Positions 47,910-57,068 of a stretch of DNA of 64,000 nucleotides are shown here, piece by piece. The DNA is taken from the NCBI RefSeq assembly GCF_900177375.1, contig NZ_FWZU01000003.1:186001-250000 (forward strand). Reading direction: 5' to 3'. Made by a program: the position numbers and the translations under genes. The DNA comes from Desulfovibrio gilichinskyi. Lineage in GTDB: Bacteria; Desulfobacterota; Desulfovibrionia; Desulfovibrionales; Desulfovibrionaceae. The notes beneath the pieces were generated by a model, which was given only the letters and a program-made list of their open reading frames with translations, ran no database searches and had not been told where the DNA came from. The stretch's first letter is position 1. Every line of letters starts with the position of its first letter.

Positions 47910-48716
47910 TTATGAGTCAGATGTAATTTGTTTAATTGGGGGAAATTTAATTTCAAAAACTTTGTTCCAGAATTTTCCGGTAACGAAAAGGCGTTTATTT
48001 TTTTTGTCCCACGCAATGCCATTGGCAACTTCCGCATTTTTTCCGGCAAGGGGGCGAAGGGTTGAAATATCGATCCAAAATATTATTTTACCGTTAGCCG
48101 GGTCGATAGCTCCGATTATATCTTTGTGCCATACGTTACAAAGGATGACTCCGTCTGCATATTCCAGTTCATTTAAGCGGTAAATTTTTTTAATACCGTC
48201 AGTAATGCAAATCTTGTTTATTTTCTTGAAATCATGCGGGTCACGCAGGGTCAAACATTCAGATCCATCACTTTGAATCAGAAAATCTCCATCAGAGGTC
48301 AGCCCCCATCCTTGGCCTTGGTATTTAAATACGGCTAAGCGCGTAATGGAATGTAAATCGTACACAAAGCACTTTTCCGATTTCCATGTAAGTTGAAATA
48401 TTTCGTTATTCCAAAGACATATTCCTTCTCCGAAAAGGGCGTTGTCAATTTTATACTCTGTGCGGACAGTCCCGCTTTCCGGTTCAATTTTACGTATGGC
48501 AGAGTGACCGAGCTTGCCGGTGCTTTCATAGAAATAGTAGTCATGATATAAAAAGCCTTGAGTATATGCTGACTCATCGTGCGGTAATGATCTTATAATT
48601 TCACACGTTATTGTGGGGGCTTTATGTGGATTATTTCCAGCGTAGCCTTTTGCCGCAAAAACGGGCAAGATCATCAAAAGGGCTGCCAGATGGATAATTA
48701 TATAGTATTTGCGCAT
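47910..48716 (-). CDS. Glutaminyl-peptide cyclotransferase (beta-propeller type)
   Basis: A 268-residue exported protein with signal peptide about 1-26 (ending KGYAG). The sequence follows the plant-type glutaminyl cyclase fold, a five-bladed propeller: SLPHDESAYTQGFLYHDYYFYESTG, NALFGEGICLWNNEIFQLTWKS, GWGLTSDGDFLIQSDGS, RLNELEYADGVILCNVWH and EVANGIAWDKKNKRLFVTGKFW are the standard blades. The enzyme turns N-terminal glutamine of exported peptides into pyroglutamate. It precedes the giant activase gene by 3 bp, so they are co-transcribed, although no functional link is evident. Confidence 0.92.
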   Translation of the reverse strand: MRKYYIIIHLAALLMILPVFAAKGYAGNNPHKAPTITCEIIRSLPHDESAYTQGFLYHDYYFYESTGKLGHSAIRKIEPESGTVRTEYKIDNALFGEGICLWNNEIFQLTWKSEKCFVYDLHSITRLAVFKYQGQGWGLTSDGDFLIQSDGSECLTLRDPHDFKKINKICITDGIKKIYRLNELEYADGVILCNVWHKDIIGAIDPANGKIIFWIDISTLRPLAGKNAEVANGIAWDKKNKRLFVTGKFWNKVFEIKFPPIKQITSDS

Positions 48717-48839
48717 TGCTCGGAAACCTAGCTGATTTTTGTAAGAAGTTCCATATATGACAAGCCGTTTTTTATTTTTAAGGAGCGGTGCAGGGTAAAC
48801 TTAATAAAATTTAAAAATACCTCTTCAGAGGTGAATTAA

Positions 48840-49829
48840 ATGGGATCAAAAAGTAATTTTTTTAAATACACTCCTCCCGTACAGGAAGAGAATAAAAAGG
48901 CTCCGGAATTAGTAACTGTTGTTTCTCGTAAGTCGGACAGCGGCGCAAAGAGTCAAAATAAAAAGTATTGGCTCGTGCGTGAAACTCCGTCAGAGATGTT
49001 TAAACTGCAAGAGATTAATTTAAAAAATATTCCGACAGGTCCTGCTAAATTAGTTTCCAGCGAAGAATTTTCTTCTGATTATTCTCTGGAGCTCGATTAT
49101 TGGCAAAAAGAAGTTCGTCCTTCTATGGAAAATTTAGAAAAGACCGTGCAGAGAGGTGAGAACCATAGATCGCGGGGAGAACTCTATAGCGCAGAAATGG
49201 AATATTCCGGTGCGCTTGAAGTTGACGAGGATAATGTCAGGGCAACTTTTGGACTCGGCCTTACTTATCTTGCAAAGGGAGATATCGAAAAAGCTCAGGA
49301 AATATTTTCTAAAGTTGTGCAGCTCGAATCTGCTTTTGAGGTGGAACATAAACATATGTTCAATGACTTCGGCATTTCTATGCGTAAAATGGGCATGTAT
49401 AAAGAGGCGTTGCAGTTTTATAAACGAGGCTTAACTTTAGACAGTGAGGATGAAAATCTATATTTTAACATAGCCAGAACTCATTTTGAATCTGGCGACT
49501 GGGAAAATTGTTTTAGATATCTGACCATGTGTCTTGAGAAAAACAGAGGCGTAGAGGAAGCCCGCAAGTTCTGCTTCTATATTATAGAAAAAAGCACAAC
49601 TGATGATGATATGCTCCGCGAATTCGGTTCGTCCGAGATAGGGACTAAACTCCGCAGTGACATCCTGTCTTTGCTGCGGAAAATGCAGATTGCTGCCGGA
49701 GTCGATCTTGATGACGCAATTGAAAAGACGCATCAGATACGGGACCGTATGCTCGTAATTGAAGAGGAGGAAAGGCACACTCGCGAAATTGAGAAAGATC
49801 TTTATAATTTAGATGAAAATAATGGATGA
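48840..49829 (+). CDS. Tetratricopeptide repeat protein
   Basis: A 329-residue cytoplasmic protein. An N-terminal basic, low-complexity part (1-60) is followed by about three TPR units between residues 95 and 225 (HRSRGELYSAEMEYSGALEVDEDN, GDIEKAQEIFSKVVQLES, MGMYKEALQFYKRGLTLDSEDENLYFNIA). The last 60 residues are charged and probably coiled coil. It is a likely scaffold. It ends 11 bp from the convergent ktrA stop, with no terminator between. No partner is indicated by the context. Confidence 0.82.
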   Translation: MGSKSNFFKYTPPVQEENKKAPELVTVVSRKSDSGAKSQNKKYWLVRETPSEMFKLQEINLKNIPTGPAKLVSSEEFSSDYSLELDYWQKEVRPSMENLEKTVQRGENHRSRGELYSAEMEYSGALEVDEDNVRATFGLGLTYLAKGDIEKAQEIFSKVVQLESAFEVEHKHMFNDFGISMRKMGMYKEALQFYKRGLTLDSEDENLYFNIARTHFESGDWENCFRYLTMCLEKNRGVEEARKFCFYIIEKSTTDDDMLREFGSSEIGTKLRSDILSLLRKMQIAAGVDLDDAIEKTHQIRDRMLVIEEEERHTREIEKDLYNLDENNG

Positions 49830-49840
49830 TCTGACGAATT

Positions 49841-50494
49841 TTAAGGCATTTTGACGAGATTCTCGTGATAGCCTATCAGGACAAGCATGTCGTGTTCTTC
49901 TAAAGGCTCTGTAGCCTTAGGTACAAAGTTAAGTTCGTCAGTGCCGCCTTTCCGGATAGCAATGACCTGTACTTGAAAATTGTTCGTTAAATTCAAATCT
50001 ATCAAAGTTTTTCCTTTCCAGTCGCCGACTTTTTTCTCTTTTATAAGTACATCTTGTCCCATGGAAAGATAATCAAGCATCCCTGGAGTTGCAAGCTTGT
50101 AGGCCAGCTGTTTAGCTGCGAAATGTTCGGGGAAAACAACGAAATCCACGCCGAGTTTGTTCAGAACTTTCTTATGAGCGTCGCTCATTGCCTTGACCCA
50201 TATTTTCTTAACGCCAATTTCCTGTAGGTTCAGAACAACCAGAATGCTTGCTTCCATGGAATCACCGGTGGAAACTACAACATAATTAAAATCCTGAAAG
50301 CTGAGTTGTTCAAGAGTCTGCTGGTCTGTACCGTCAGCCTGAAAAACATGGGTCAGGTAGGGTTTTGCAATTTTTACTTTTTCCGTACTGGAATCAATTC
50401 CGGTTACTCCGTGTCCCATTTCACGTAAGTTGCGGGCTAATTCAAGTCCGAATTTTCCAAGTCCGATAACTCCTACTTCTATTCTGCCTGCCAT
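49841..50494 (-). CDS. ktrA: KtrA/TrkA-type potassium transport regulatory protein
   Basis: A 217-residue cytoplasmic RCK protein. RCK_N (1-130) is a Rossmann domain with GVIGLGKFGLELARNLREMGHGVTGID and terminal acidic residue for NAD or ATP binding; RCK_C (about 140-217) follows. As a ring it gates the KtrB channel. The single RCK unit is the KtrA form, unlike the doubled TrkA of E. coli. It lies 38 bp after ktrB in the same operon. In many bacteria RCK_C binds c-di-AMP; nothing here shows whether this one does. Confidence 0.93.
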   Translation of the reverse strand: MAGRIEVGVIGLGKFGLELARNLREMGHGVTGIDSSTEKVKIAKPYLTHVFQADGTDQQTLEQLSFQDFNYVVVSTGDSMEASILVVLNLQEIGVKKIWVKAMSDAHKKVLNKLGVDFVVFPEHFAAKQLAYKLATPGMLDYLSMGQDVLIKEKKVGDWKGKTLIDLNLTNNFQVQVIAIRKGGTDELNFVPKATEPLEEHDMLVLIGYHENLVKMP

Positions 50495-50532
50495 TTAATT
50501 CTCCAAGTCTGTATACAATTAATTATAGAAAA

Positions 50533-51894
50533 TTAACCTAATGAAAGGTCGTCTTCCGGTAATTTGTAGCGCGGTTCTTTCTGCCAGCTGTTAATGGCCG
50601 TAAGCAGCCATACAGGTCCGAGTCTTCCAACGAACATCAGTGAAATGATAATTATTTTACCGGAAAAAGTCAGCTTCGGGGTGATCCCTGTAGAAAGGCC
50701 CACGGTTGCAAATGCTGAGACTGTTTCAAAAAATATTTCAATAAAATGTCCTCTGGCTTGAGTATGCGGGATATTTCCGCCCTCAGTTATGCTGAGCAGA
50801 ATAACTGCTATCCCGAGGATAACTCCTGCAAGTGCCATCAGTGTCAGGGATTTATTTATACTGTCTTCTGTCAGAGCGTACCAGCCGACGCGAACCTGAC
50901 TTCTCCCCCTGATCTTGGCAACCACAAATGCGAATAACGCACGGAAGGTCGTTGTTTTTAACCCGCCGGCGCAAGATCCAGGGGAGCCTCCGATGACCAT
51001 TAGAAATATCATGAAAATAAGTGAAACATTAGTCATGTTGGAAATGTCCAGCGTGTTGAACCCTGCAGTACGGCAGGTGACAGACTGGAACAAGGCACTC
51101 AGTTCATTACTTTCAAAATTTGGTATTACGTGAACTCTTAAGCTTTCCGCCAGCCAGATAGCCACCGCTCCGGCAATGATCAAAATCAGGGTAGTTTCAA
51201 GTACCACATGCGTCTGCCAGGAAATAGGGTGCGCTGCTATAGGTCGTTTCTTTTTAAGTATAAAGTCGCATAACTTTTGCCACAGCTCTATCAATACATA
51301 AAATCCGAGACCTCCCAAGACAATGAGAGCCATGAAAACAGCGTTGATACCTACATTGTCTTTCCATGAGGAAAGGCTGTCTGAGTACAATGAGAATCCC
51401 GCATTACAAAAAGCTGAGACAGAGTGGAATATTGCCGAGTAGGGCGCAAATCCATGCGGGTCCATTCTGTTCAGGAGAAATGCTCCTATAAGTTCAATGG
51501 AAAGAACTGCGGCTACCACTCCGACAATAAATCTTCCAATATTAAAAGAGGGGTCGTGAATAAGAGTCTGACTTACAGCGATACGGTCTGAGGCACTTAC
51601 CTTTTTGCCCAGAAGGTATATTACAAGACTTGCGTAGGTCATGATTCCTAATCCGCCGAGCTGTATCAGAGCCAGAATTACGCTTTGACCTGTACGGCTG
51701 AAAAATGAGCCTGTATCAACTACAGCAAGGCCTGTTACACAAACGGCTGATGTTGCTGTGAATATTGCATCAATCAGTGAAAGTGTTTTGTCAGGATGGC
51801 AAATATCCAGTTTAAGCAGCAAGCCACCGGAAATAATTGTGATCATGAATGCATAAATGGGCACCCAGAAAGGAGAAGATGCTTTTGATTTCAT
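50533..51894 (-). CDS. ktrB: KtrB/TrkH-type potassium transporter
   Basis: A 453-residue membrane protein of the SKT superfamily with four M1-P-M2 repeats. Selectivity-filter segments are visible, e.g. TSAVCVTGLAVVDTG, SAFCNAGFSLYSDS, VTCRTAGFNTLDIS and SAFATVGLSTGITP, one per repeat. Together with KtrA it imports K+ with Na+ dependence. It lies downstream of the ABC-F gene on the same strand, with a hairpin in the 105-bp gap, and precedes ktrA. Confidence 0.95.
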   Translation of the reverse strand: MKSKASSPFWVPIYAFMITIISGGLLLKLDICHPDKTLSLIDAIFTATSAVCVTGLAVVDTGSFFSRTGQSVILALIQLGGLGIMTYASLVIYLLGKKVSASDRIAVSQTLIHDPSFNIGRFIVGVVAAVLSIELIGAFLLNRMDPHGFAPYSAIFHSVSAFCNAGFSLYSDSLSSWKDNVGINAVFMALIVLGGLGFYVLIELWQKLCDFILKKKRPIAAHPISWQTHVVLETTLILIIAGAVAIWLAESLRVHVIPNFESNELSALFQSVTCRTAGFNTLDISNMTNVSLIFMIFLMVIGGSPGSCAGGLKTTTFRALFAFVVAKIRGRSQVRVGWYALTEDSINKSLTLMALAGVILGIAVILLSITEGGNIPHTQARGHFIEIFFETVSAFATVGLSTGITPKLTFSGKIIIISLMFVGRLGPVWLLTAINSWQKEPRYKLPEDDLSLG

Positions 51895-51915
51895 CGGCTG
51901 AATTTACGCTCGAGC

Positions 51916-51949
51916 GGAGGATATGGCAATAGTCTTGCCTTTATCCTCC
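51916..51949. repeat. Nested perfect hairpin in ktrB leader
   Basis: GGAGGATA (51916-51923) and TATCCTCC (51942-51949) enclose a second stem GGCAA/TTGCC with loop TAGTC. There is no T run on either strand, so it is not a normal terminator. It lies 21 bp upstream of the ktrB start. Confidence 0.7.
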
Positions 51950-51999
51950 ACTTAAGACTTGTTTCAAATTAAAAGGTATTTATATCCGGCAGGTTGGTA

Positions 52000-53916
52000 T
52001 TAAGAATTATACTCGGCAAGTTTGGCTTCAACTTCTTCCCAGCGTTCAAAAGTCTTTTCATGTTCGCTTTCGAGTTCTTGCAGCTTGGATGTGGTTTTAG
52101 CCATTTCCTGTGCCGATTTTCTATAAAAGTCTGAATCGAGCATTAATTCCTGTATTGCCTTGATCTCTTTTTCAAGCTTCTCGATCTGAGCCGGAAGAAT
52201 TTTCATTTCTTCTTCAAGAAGTTCCAGCTCACGCTGTTCTTTATAACTGAGTTTTTTTGGGCGACTCGCAAGAGACGGCTGCTCAACCTTAACAGATTTC
52301 AGCGTTTTAGGTTTATTCTCTTTTTCTTCTTTAGGTTTTTGTCTCAGCCAGTCGTCATAGCCGCCGACATATTCTTTTACCGTGGCATTGCCTTCAAAAA
52401 CGATTGTGCTTGTCACTACGTTATTCAAAAATGCACGGTCATGGCTGACTATAATAACAGTTCCCGGGTATTCCATCAATTTGTCTTCAAGAAGTTCCAG
52501 AGTTTCAGCATCAAGGTCGTTTGTCGGTTCATCCATTATAAGCAGGTTGGATGGACGTGTGAACAGTCTGGCCAGCAGAAGACGGTTTCTTTCTCCGCCG
52601 GAAAGATCTCTTACTTTGCTGTTGGCGCGTTCGGCCGGAAATAGGAAATCCTTAAGATAGCCCATAACATGCTTAGTGCGTTCGCCCATTGTAACAACAT
52701 CATTGCCGTCTGCAACGCTGTCGCGAACTGTCGCATCCGGGTTAAGCTGTTCCCTGTGCTGGTCAAAGTATGAAATCTCAAGTTTGGTACCTAAATTTAT
52801 TTTACCGGATTTGAGTTTAAGGTTACCGAGCAGGGTTTGAATAAGTGTTGTTTTACCGGTTCCGTTAGGTCCGATAATTCCTATTCTGTCCCCGCGCAGG
52901 ATGGTGATATTAAGATCATCGAAAACAGGATTTGTGCCCCATGAAAAATATGCATGTTCCGTTTCAGCCACAATTTTACCTGAACGGGACGCTTCCTGAA
53001 TCTGAATCGCTGCGGTTCCGGTCCGGTCGCGGCGTTTACCTCTCTCGCTGCGTAACTTTTCCAGTTCACGAACTCTTCCTTCGTTTCTGGTCCTTCGGGC
53101 TTTAATTCCCTGCCTGATCCATACTTCTTCTCTGGCAAGTTTTTTATCGAACTCGGACCATGTTTTTTCTTCGGCGTCCAGCAGTTCTTCTTTGCGTTTT
53201 AAGAATGTGTCATAATCGCAGGTCCAGTCAGCAAGTTTGCCGCGGTCCAGTTCAATAATGCGGGTAGCAATCCGGCGCAGGAACATCCGGTCATGGGTGA
53301 TGAAAATTAGAGTTTTGATATGTTTTAAAATAAATTCTTCAAGCCATGCAATGGAGTCGATATCCAGATGGTTGGTAGGTTCGTCAAGAAGTAATATGTC
53401 CGGGGTGCTGGCTAGTGCGCGAGCGAGGAGTACGCGCCTTTTCAGTCCTCCGGAAAGGTTTTCAAAGCGTGTTTCAGGGTCAAGCGAGAGGCGGGATATG
53501 ACCATTTCAATCGTGGTCATGGCATTCCAGCCGCCATGCTGTTCCATAATGTCTTCAATTTCAGAAAGTCTGGAAACATCGCCGCCGTTAGCAACTTCTG
53601 TGCTGACGCGATGATATTTTGCCAGTGCATTACCCAGTTCTCCAAGTCCTTCTGCGACTACATCAAAGACAGTACCGTTAAGAACTTCCGGCACTTTCTG
53701 TGAAAGTCTGGCTACAGTGACTCCTTTCTGGGTTGAAATAATTCCGCTGTCAGGAGTCAAGTCACCGCTCATAAGCCTAAGCAGTGTAGATTTGCCTTCA
53801 CCGTTTCTGCCTACTATACATATACGCTGTCCTGCCTGAACTTGAAACGAAGCTTTATCTAAAAGCAGTGGTCCGCCAAACGACATTGAAACATTATTAA
53901 CACTCATTAAGGCCAT
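52000..53916 (-). CDS. ABC-F ATPase (Uup-like)
   Basis: A 638-residue soluble protein with two ABC ATPase domains: Walker A GRNGEGKST and GPNGTGKTT, signatures LSGGLKRR and LSGGERNR, Walker B LLLDEPTNHLD and LIMDEPTNDLD. A C-terminal tail of about 100 residues is charged coiled coil (LEEEMKILPAQIEKLEKEIKAIQEL), as in Uup and related ABC-F proteins that act on ribosomes or DNA rather than membranes. No transmembrane domains exist. It is first in a leftward series with ktrB and ktrA. Confidence 0.95.
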   Translation of the reverse strand: MALMSVNNVSMSFGGPLLLDKASFQVQAGQRICIVGRNGEGKSTLLRLMSGDLTPDSGIISTQKGVTVARLSQKVPEVLNGTVFDVVAEGLGELGNALAKYHRVSTEVANGGDVSRLSEIEDIMEQHGGWNAMTTIEMVISRLSLDPETRFENLSGGLKRRVLLARALASTPDILLLDEPTNHLDIDSIAWLEEFILKHIKTLIFITHDRMFLRRIATRIIELDRGKLADWTCDYDTFLKRKEELLDAEEKTWSEFDKKLAREEVWIRQGIKARRTRNEGRVRELEKLRSERGKRRDRTGTAAIQIQEASRSGKIVAETEHAYFSWGTNPVFDDLNITILRGDRIGIIGPNGTGKTTLIQTLLGNLKLKSGKINLGTKLEISYFDQHREQLNPDATVRDSVADGNDVVTMGERTKHVMGYLKDFLFPAERANSKVRDLSGGERNRLLLARLFTRPSNLLIMDEPTNDLDAETLELLEDKLMEYPGTVIIVSHDRAFLNNVVTSTIVFEGNATVKEYVGGYDDWLRQKPKEEKENKPKTLKSVKVEQPSLASRPKKLSYKEQRELELLEEEMKILPAQIEKLEKEIKAIQELMLDSDFYRKSAQEMAKTTSKLQELESEHEKTFERWEEVEAKLAEYNS

Positions 53917-54191
53917 ATTTTTAAGCTCCGCATTATGCTCTGGGAAAAATTATATGTTATGAAATTTGAGAAAGTTTGTAAAAAGGATTAATCTGCACGA
54001 GGGCGGTATTGTAGATGGTTGCAGGAGAAAAGGGAAGGGTTTACAGTGGCCCATAAATTTATGGAGTCGGAGATTGACGAAATTAATACAGTAGGGCAGA
54101 TAGGCTGTATACTTAAAATTAAATACTTGCAAAAAAATCACCCGTAGTTAGCGAGCGAAGCAGAATTAATAAAATAAAGGCATTACATTAA

Positions 54192-54599
54192 ATGAGTACA
54201 GGCGACAGATTACTAGATATATTCCAAGAAGAGACCTTGGAACGTCTCGACAGCTTGGAATCCGGGCTACTTGTTTTAGAAAAAAATACTGAGAATGGTT
54301 CTCATGAACTTATAAATTCTATTTTCCGAGATGCCCATTCCGTTAAAGCCGGTTCCAATTTATTAAAGCTTCATAATATTGAAGAACTTTCTCATACTCT
54401 TGAGAATGTTTTAGAATTGATACGCTCAACGGATCTTGTACCTACTGAACTTATGATAACAGCCTGCCTTGAAGCTGTGGATAAACTGCGCGGTCTTGCA
54501 GGGGATATTCGTGAGAGTGATTCAAAGAGTATCCGTTTGCAAAAAATGATGCTTGAAGTATCCCTCAAAAGAGCCCTTAACGGAGACTCCGAAGCCTAA
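54192..54599 (+). CDS. CheA-type HPt domain protein
   Basis: A 135-residue protein consisting of one HPt domain of the CheA P1 type. The phospho-site is H49 in IFRDAHSVKAGSNLLKL, and EELSHTLENVLELIR matches the adjacent helix of CheA. No kinase core follows; the protein ends after a short helix. It may take phosphate from a CheA or hybrid kinase elsewhere. It is preceded by an AAAGG site and followed by a 140-bp gap before the aromatic genes. Confidence 0.87.
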   Translation: MSTGDRLLDIFQEETLERLDSLESGLLVLEKNTENGSHELINSIFRDAHSVKAGSNLLKLHNIEELSHTLENVLELIRSTDLVPTELMITACLEAVDKLRGLAGDIRESDSKSIRLQKMMLEVSLKRALNGDSEA

Positions 54600-54741
54600 A
54601 TTACTCGCGGAGATCTTTTGATCCCCCTGTCTTACATATTTCTTTTGCCCGGTCGGTTCCTTCTGCTGCTTGATTCTTAGTTAAGAATTCCGACTTGGTC
54701 CATTCTTGAAAACCTATCAACAAATTTCGGAGGTCTTAACT

Positions 54742-55833
54742 ATGAGTGTTAAACTTGATATTAAAGGTATTGATTCTTGGGGATTTAAACACGAAGGTCC
54801 TTTTATTATTGCAGGTCCTTGCAGTGCTGAAACCCGTGAACAGGTGCTTGAAACTTCTCGCGGCGTGGCTAAGACCGGAGCACATATGCTGCGGGCCGGT
54901 ATCTGGAAACCTCGTACCCGTCCCAATTGTTTTGAAGGTATGGGCGAAGAAGGTCTTAAATGGCTGGTTGAAGCACGTGAAGAAACTGGACTCCCTATCT
55001 CCACTGAAACTGCAACTCCTGAACATGTAGAACTCTGCCTTAAGTATAATGTTGACCTTATCTGGGTGGGCGCAAGAACCACTGTTAACCCATTTGCTGT
55101 TCAGGCTCTTGCCGATTCCCTTAAGGGCACAGATATTCCGGTGCTTGTAAAAAATCCTATCAACCCTGATGTTGAACTTTGGATTGGAGCTCTCGAGCGT
55201 CTAAATGCTGCCGGAGTTAAAAAACTCGGTGCTATTCATCGCGGATTTTCTTCTGCAAAAGCTTCCGAGTTTCGTAATGATCCTAACTGGAAAATTTTTA
55301 TTGAACTTCGCCGTCGTTGTGAAGGTTTGCCTATCATCTGTGATCCAAGCCATTTGTGTGGAAAAAGAGAACTTATCCCCGCTGTTGCACAGAAAGCACT
55401 CGATCTGCTTTTTGACGGTTTGATGATTGAATCTCATATTGATCCCGATAAAGCTTTAAGTGACAGCAAACAGCAGTTCACCCCTGAAGATCTGGGAAAA
55501 GTTATTGCCGGACTCAAGGTTCGTTATCCCGCTATTGAAGACGAAGAATTTATTCATGCAATTGAAGGAAAACGTATCAGACTTGATGAAATAGACGAAA
55601 CTATCGTTGAACTTCTTGCTGAACGTATGGCAATAGGCCGTACAATCGGTACTCTCAAAAGAGAAAAAGGAATTGCTCTTCTGCAGCCTGCACAGTGGAA
55701 AAAAACTGTTGAAAAACGTACCCGTGCAGGTGTTGCCCGCGGTATGGACGAACATTTCATGCTTCGTGTTTTCCAGTACATTCATGAAGAATCATTGCGC
55801 CAGCAGGAATCAACTTTTGCCGGAGATAAATAA
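54742..55833 (+). CDS. DAHP synthase fused to chorismate mutase
   Basis: A 363-residue bifunctional enzyme. Residues 1 to about 265 are a type I-beta DAHP synthase (FIIAGPCSAETREQVLETSRGV, MLRAGIWKPRTRPNCFEGMG, LVKNPINPD, ICDPSHLCG), which condenses phosphoenolpyruvate and erythrose 4-phosphate. About 275-355 is an AroQ chorismate mutase (RIRLDEIDETIVELLAERMAIGRTIGTLKREKG). This order, with the mutase at the C terminus, is known from some other bacteria, where it serves allosteric control. GGAGG at 54729-54733 selects the ATG at 54742 over an in-frame TTG at 54706. The stop overlaps the aroB start by one base, so both are one operon. Confidence 0.95.
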   Translation: MSVKLDIKGIDSWGFKHEGPFIIAGPCSAETREQVLETSRGVAKTGAHMLRAGIWKPRTRPNCFEGMGEEGLKWLVEAREETGLPISTETATPEHVELCLKYNVDLIWVGARTTVNPFAVQALADSLKGTDIPVLVKNPINPDVELWIGALERLNAAGVKKLGAIHRGFSSAKASEFRNDPNWKIFIELRRRCEGLPIICDPSHLCGKRELIPAVAQKALDLLFDGLMIESHIDPDKALSDSKQQFTPEDLGKVIAGLKVRYPAIEDEEFIHAIEGKRIRLDEIDETIVELLAERMAIGRTIGTLKREKGIALLQPAQWKKTVEKRTRAGVARGMDEHFMLRVFQYIHEESLRQQESTFAGDK

Positions 55834-56921
55834 TGCCGAGGGTCGATGTTGCGCTGAAAGGAGAGTTTGATAACTCTTATGAGATTTTAGTTGAAGACGG
55901 GGTGATGGATAATCTCATCCCGGATCTCTGTTCGCGGAAATTCGGTCGTACCCCCGTTGTTATATGTGATGAAAATACCCGTGAACTTTTCGGTCTTTCA
56001 TTAATTGAGAAGCTTGCTCTTGAAAATATTGATCCGCTCCTGCTTACTGTCCCCGCCGGTGAGAAAAGCAAAAGTCTGGATGTTTTCGGGTCCCTGCTTG
56101 AAGCTATGCTCGAAGCAGGAATAACTCGTCAGGATGTTGTTGTTGCCCTTGGCGGCGGAGTCGTTGGCGATCTTTCCGGTTATGTTGCCGGAAGTTATAT
56201 GCGCGGAATAAACTTTATTCAGGTGCCGACCACGCTTCTCTCACAGGTTGATTCTGCTGTAGGCGGAAAGGTGGCTGTAAATATTTCCGGCGGTAAAAAT
56301 TATTGCGGAATGTTTTATCAGCCTAAGCGGGTTTATTCAGACATATCTGCACTGAGTACGTTACCGGAACGGGAAATTCTGAGCGGGCTTGGTGAAGTTG
56401 TAAAATACGGTTTTATCGCAGATAGGAAGTTTGCGGAATATCTGCTGGATAATGCTGACAAAATACTGTCGCTTGATAAGGAAGTTATGTCAGCCGTGGT
56501 TGCCCGTTGCTGTGAAATAAAAGCAGACGTGGTTTCCAGAGATGAAAAGGAAGGAGGACTTAGGCGTATACTCAATTACGGTCATACCGTAGGGCATGCT
56601 ATTGAGACTTTTTCCGGATATAAACTGTCACACGGAGAGTGCGTAGCACACGGCATGAGAATTGTCGCCCGCGCCTGCAACCGGGCAGGAATGCTTTCTG
56701 ATTCAGATCTAAAGCTGCACCAGAACGTGATGGACAGACTCTCTCTTGCAACTGGCGGCTTAAATATTCGTCCTGCCGATATCATGGAACTCATGAAGCG
56801 GGACAAGAAAGTAAAAGATGGATCAGTTGTGATGGTTGCTCTTGATAAGGTCGGGCATGCGGTCATCAGCGATGATTTCCCGCTTGAAATTATCGAGGCT
56901 GAGCTTAACGAAATGTACTGA
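55833..56921 (+). CDS. aroB: 3-dehydroquinate synthase
   Basis: A 362-residue NAD- and metal-dependent enzyme that cyclises DAHP to 3-dehydroquinate. The NAD-binding VVALGGGVVGDLSGYVA, the GINFIQVPTTLLSQVDSAVGGKVAVN stretch, and metal ligands in GLGEVVKYGF, LNYGHTVGHAIE and KLSHGECVAHGM are all standard. It is the canonical AroB, not the archaeal-type DHQ synthase. ATG overlaps the upstream stop (TAATG), so translation is coupled. A long hairpin terminator follows. Confidence 0.97.
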   Translation: MPRVDVALKGEFDNSYEILVEDGVMDNLIPDLCSRKFGRTPVVICDENTRELFGLSLIEKLALENIDPLLLTVPAGEKSKSLDVFGSLLEAMLEAGITRQDVVVALGGGVVGDLSGYVAGSYMRGINFIQVPTTLLSQVDSAVGGKVAVNISGGKNYCGMFYQPKRVYSDISALSTLPEREILSGLGEVVKYGFIADRKFAEYLLDNADKILSLDKEVMSAVVARCCEIKADVVSRDEKEGGLRRILNYGHTVGHAIETFSGYKLSHGECVAHGMRIVARACNRAGMLSDSDLKLHQNVMDRLSLATGGLNIRPADIMELMKRDKKVKDGSVVMVALDKVGHAVISDDFPLEIIEAELNEMY

Positions 56922-56951
56922 TTCTGATAAGTTTTCATTCAGGTTTAAACG

Positions 56952-57022
56952 GGGAGTCCCTGCCTTTAAATATTTTATTATTTATATTTAAAATATTTGA
57001 AGGCGGCGGGCTTCTCTTTTTT
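56952..57022 (+). terminator. Long hairpin terminator after aroB
   Basis: The arms CCTTTAAATATTTTA and TAAAATATTTGAAGG extend outward through GC-rich pairs with bulges, then CTTCTCTTTTTT. It separates aroB from metC. Confidence 0.75.
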
Positions 57023-57068
57023 ATTTATTGAAATAATTAATTGTCTGCGCAAACAGGAGCGTTAAGAA

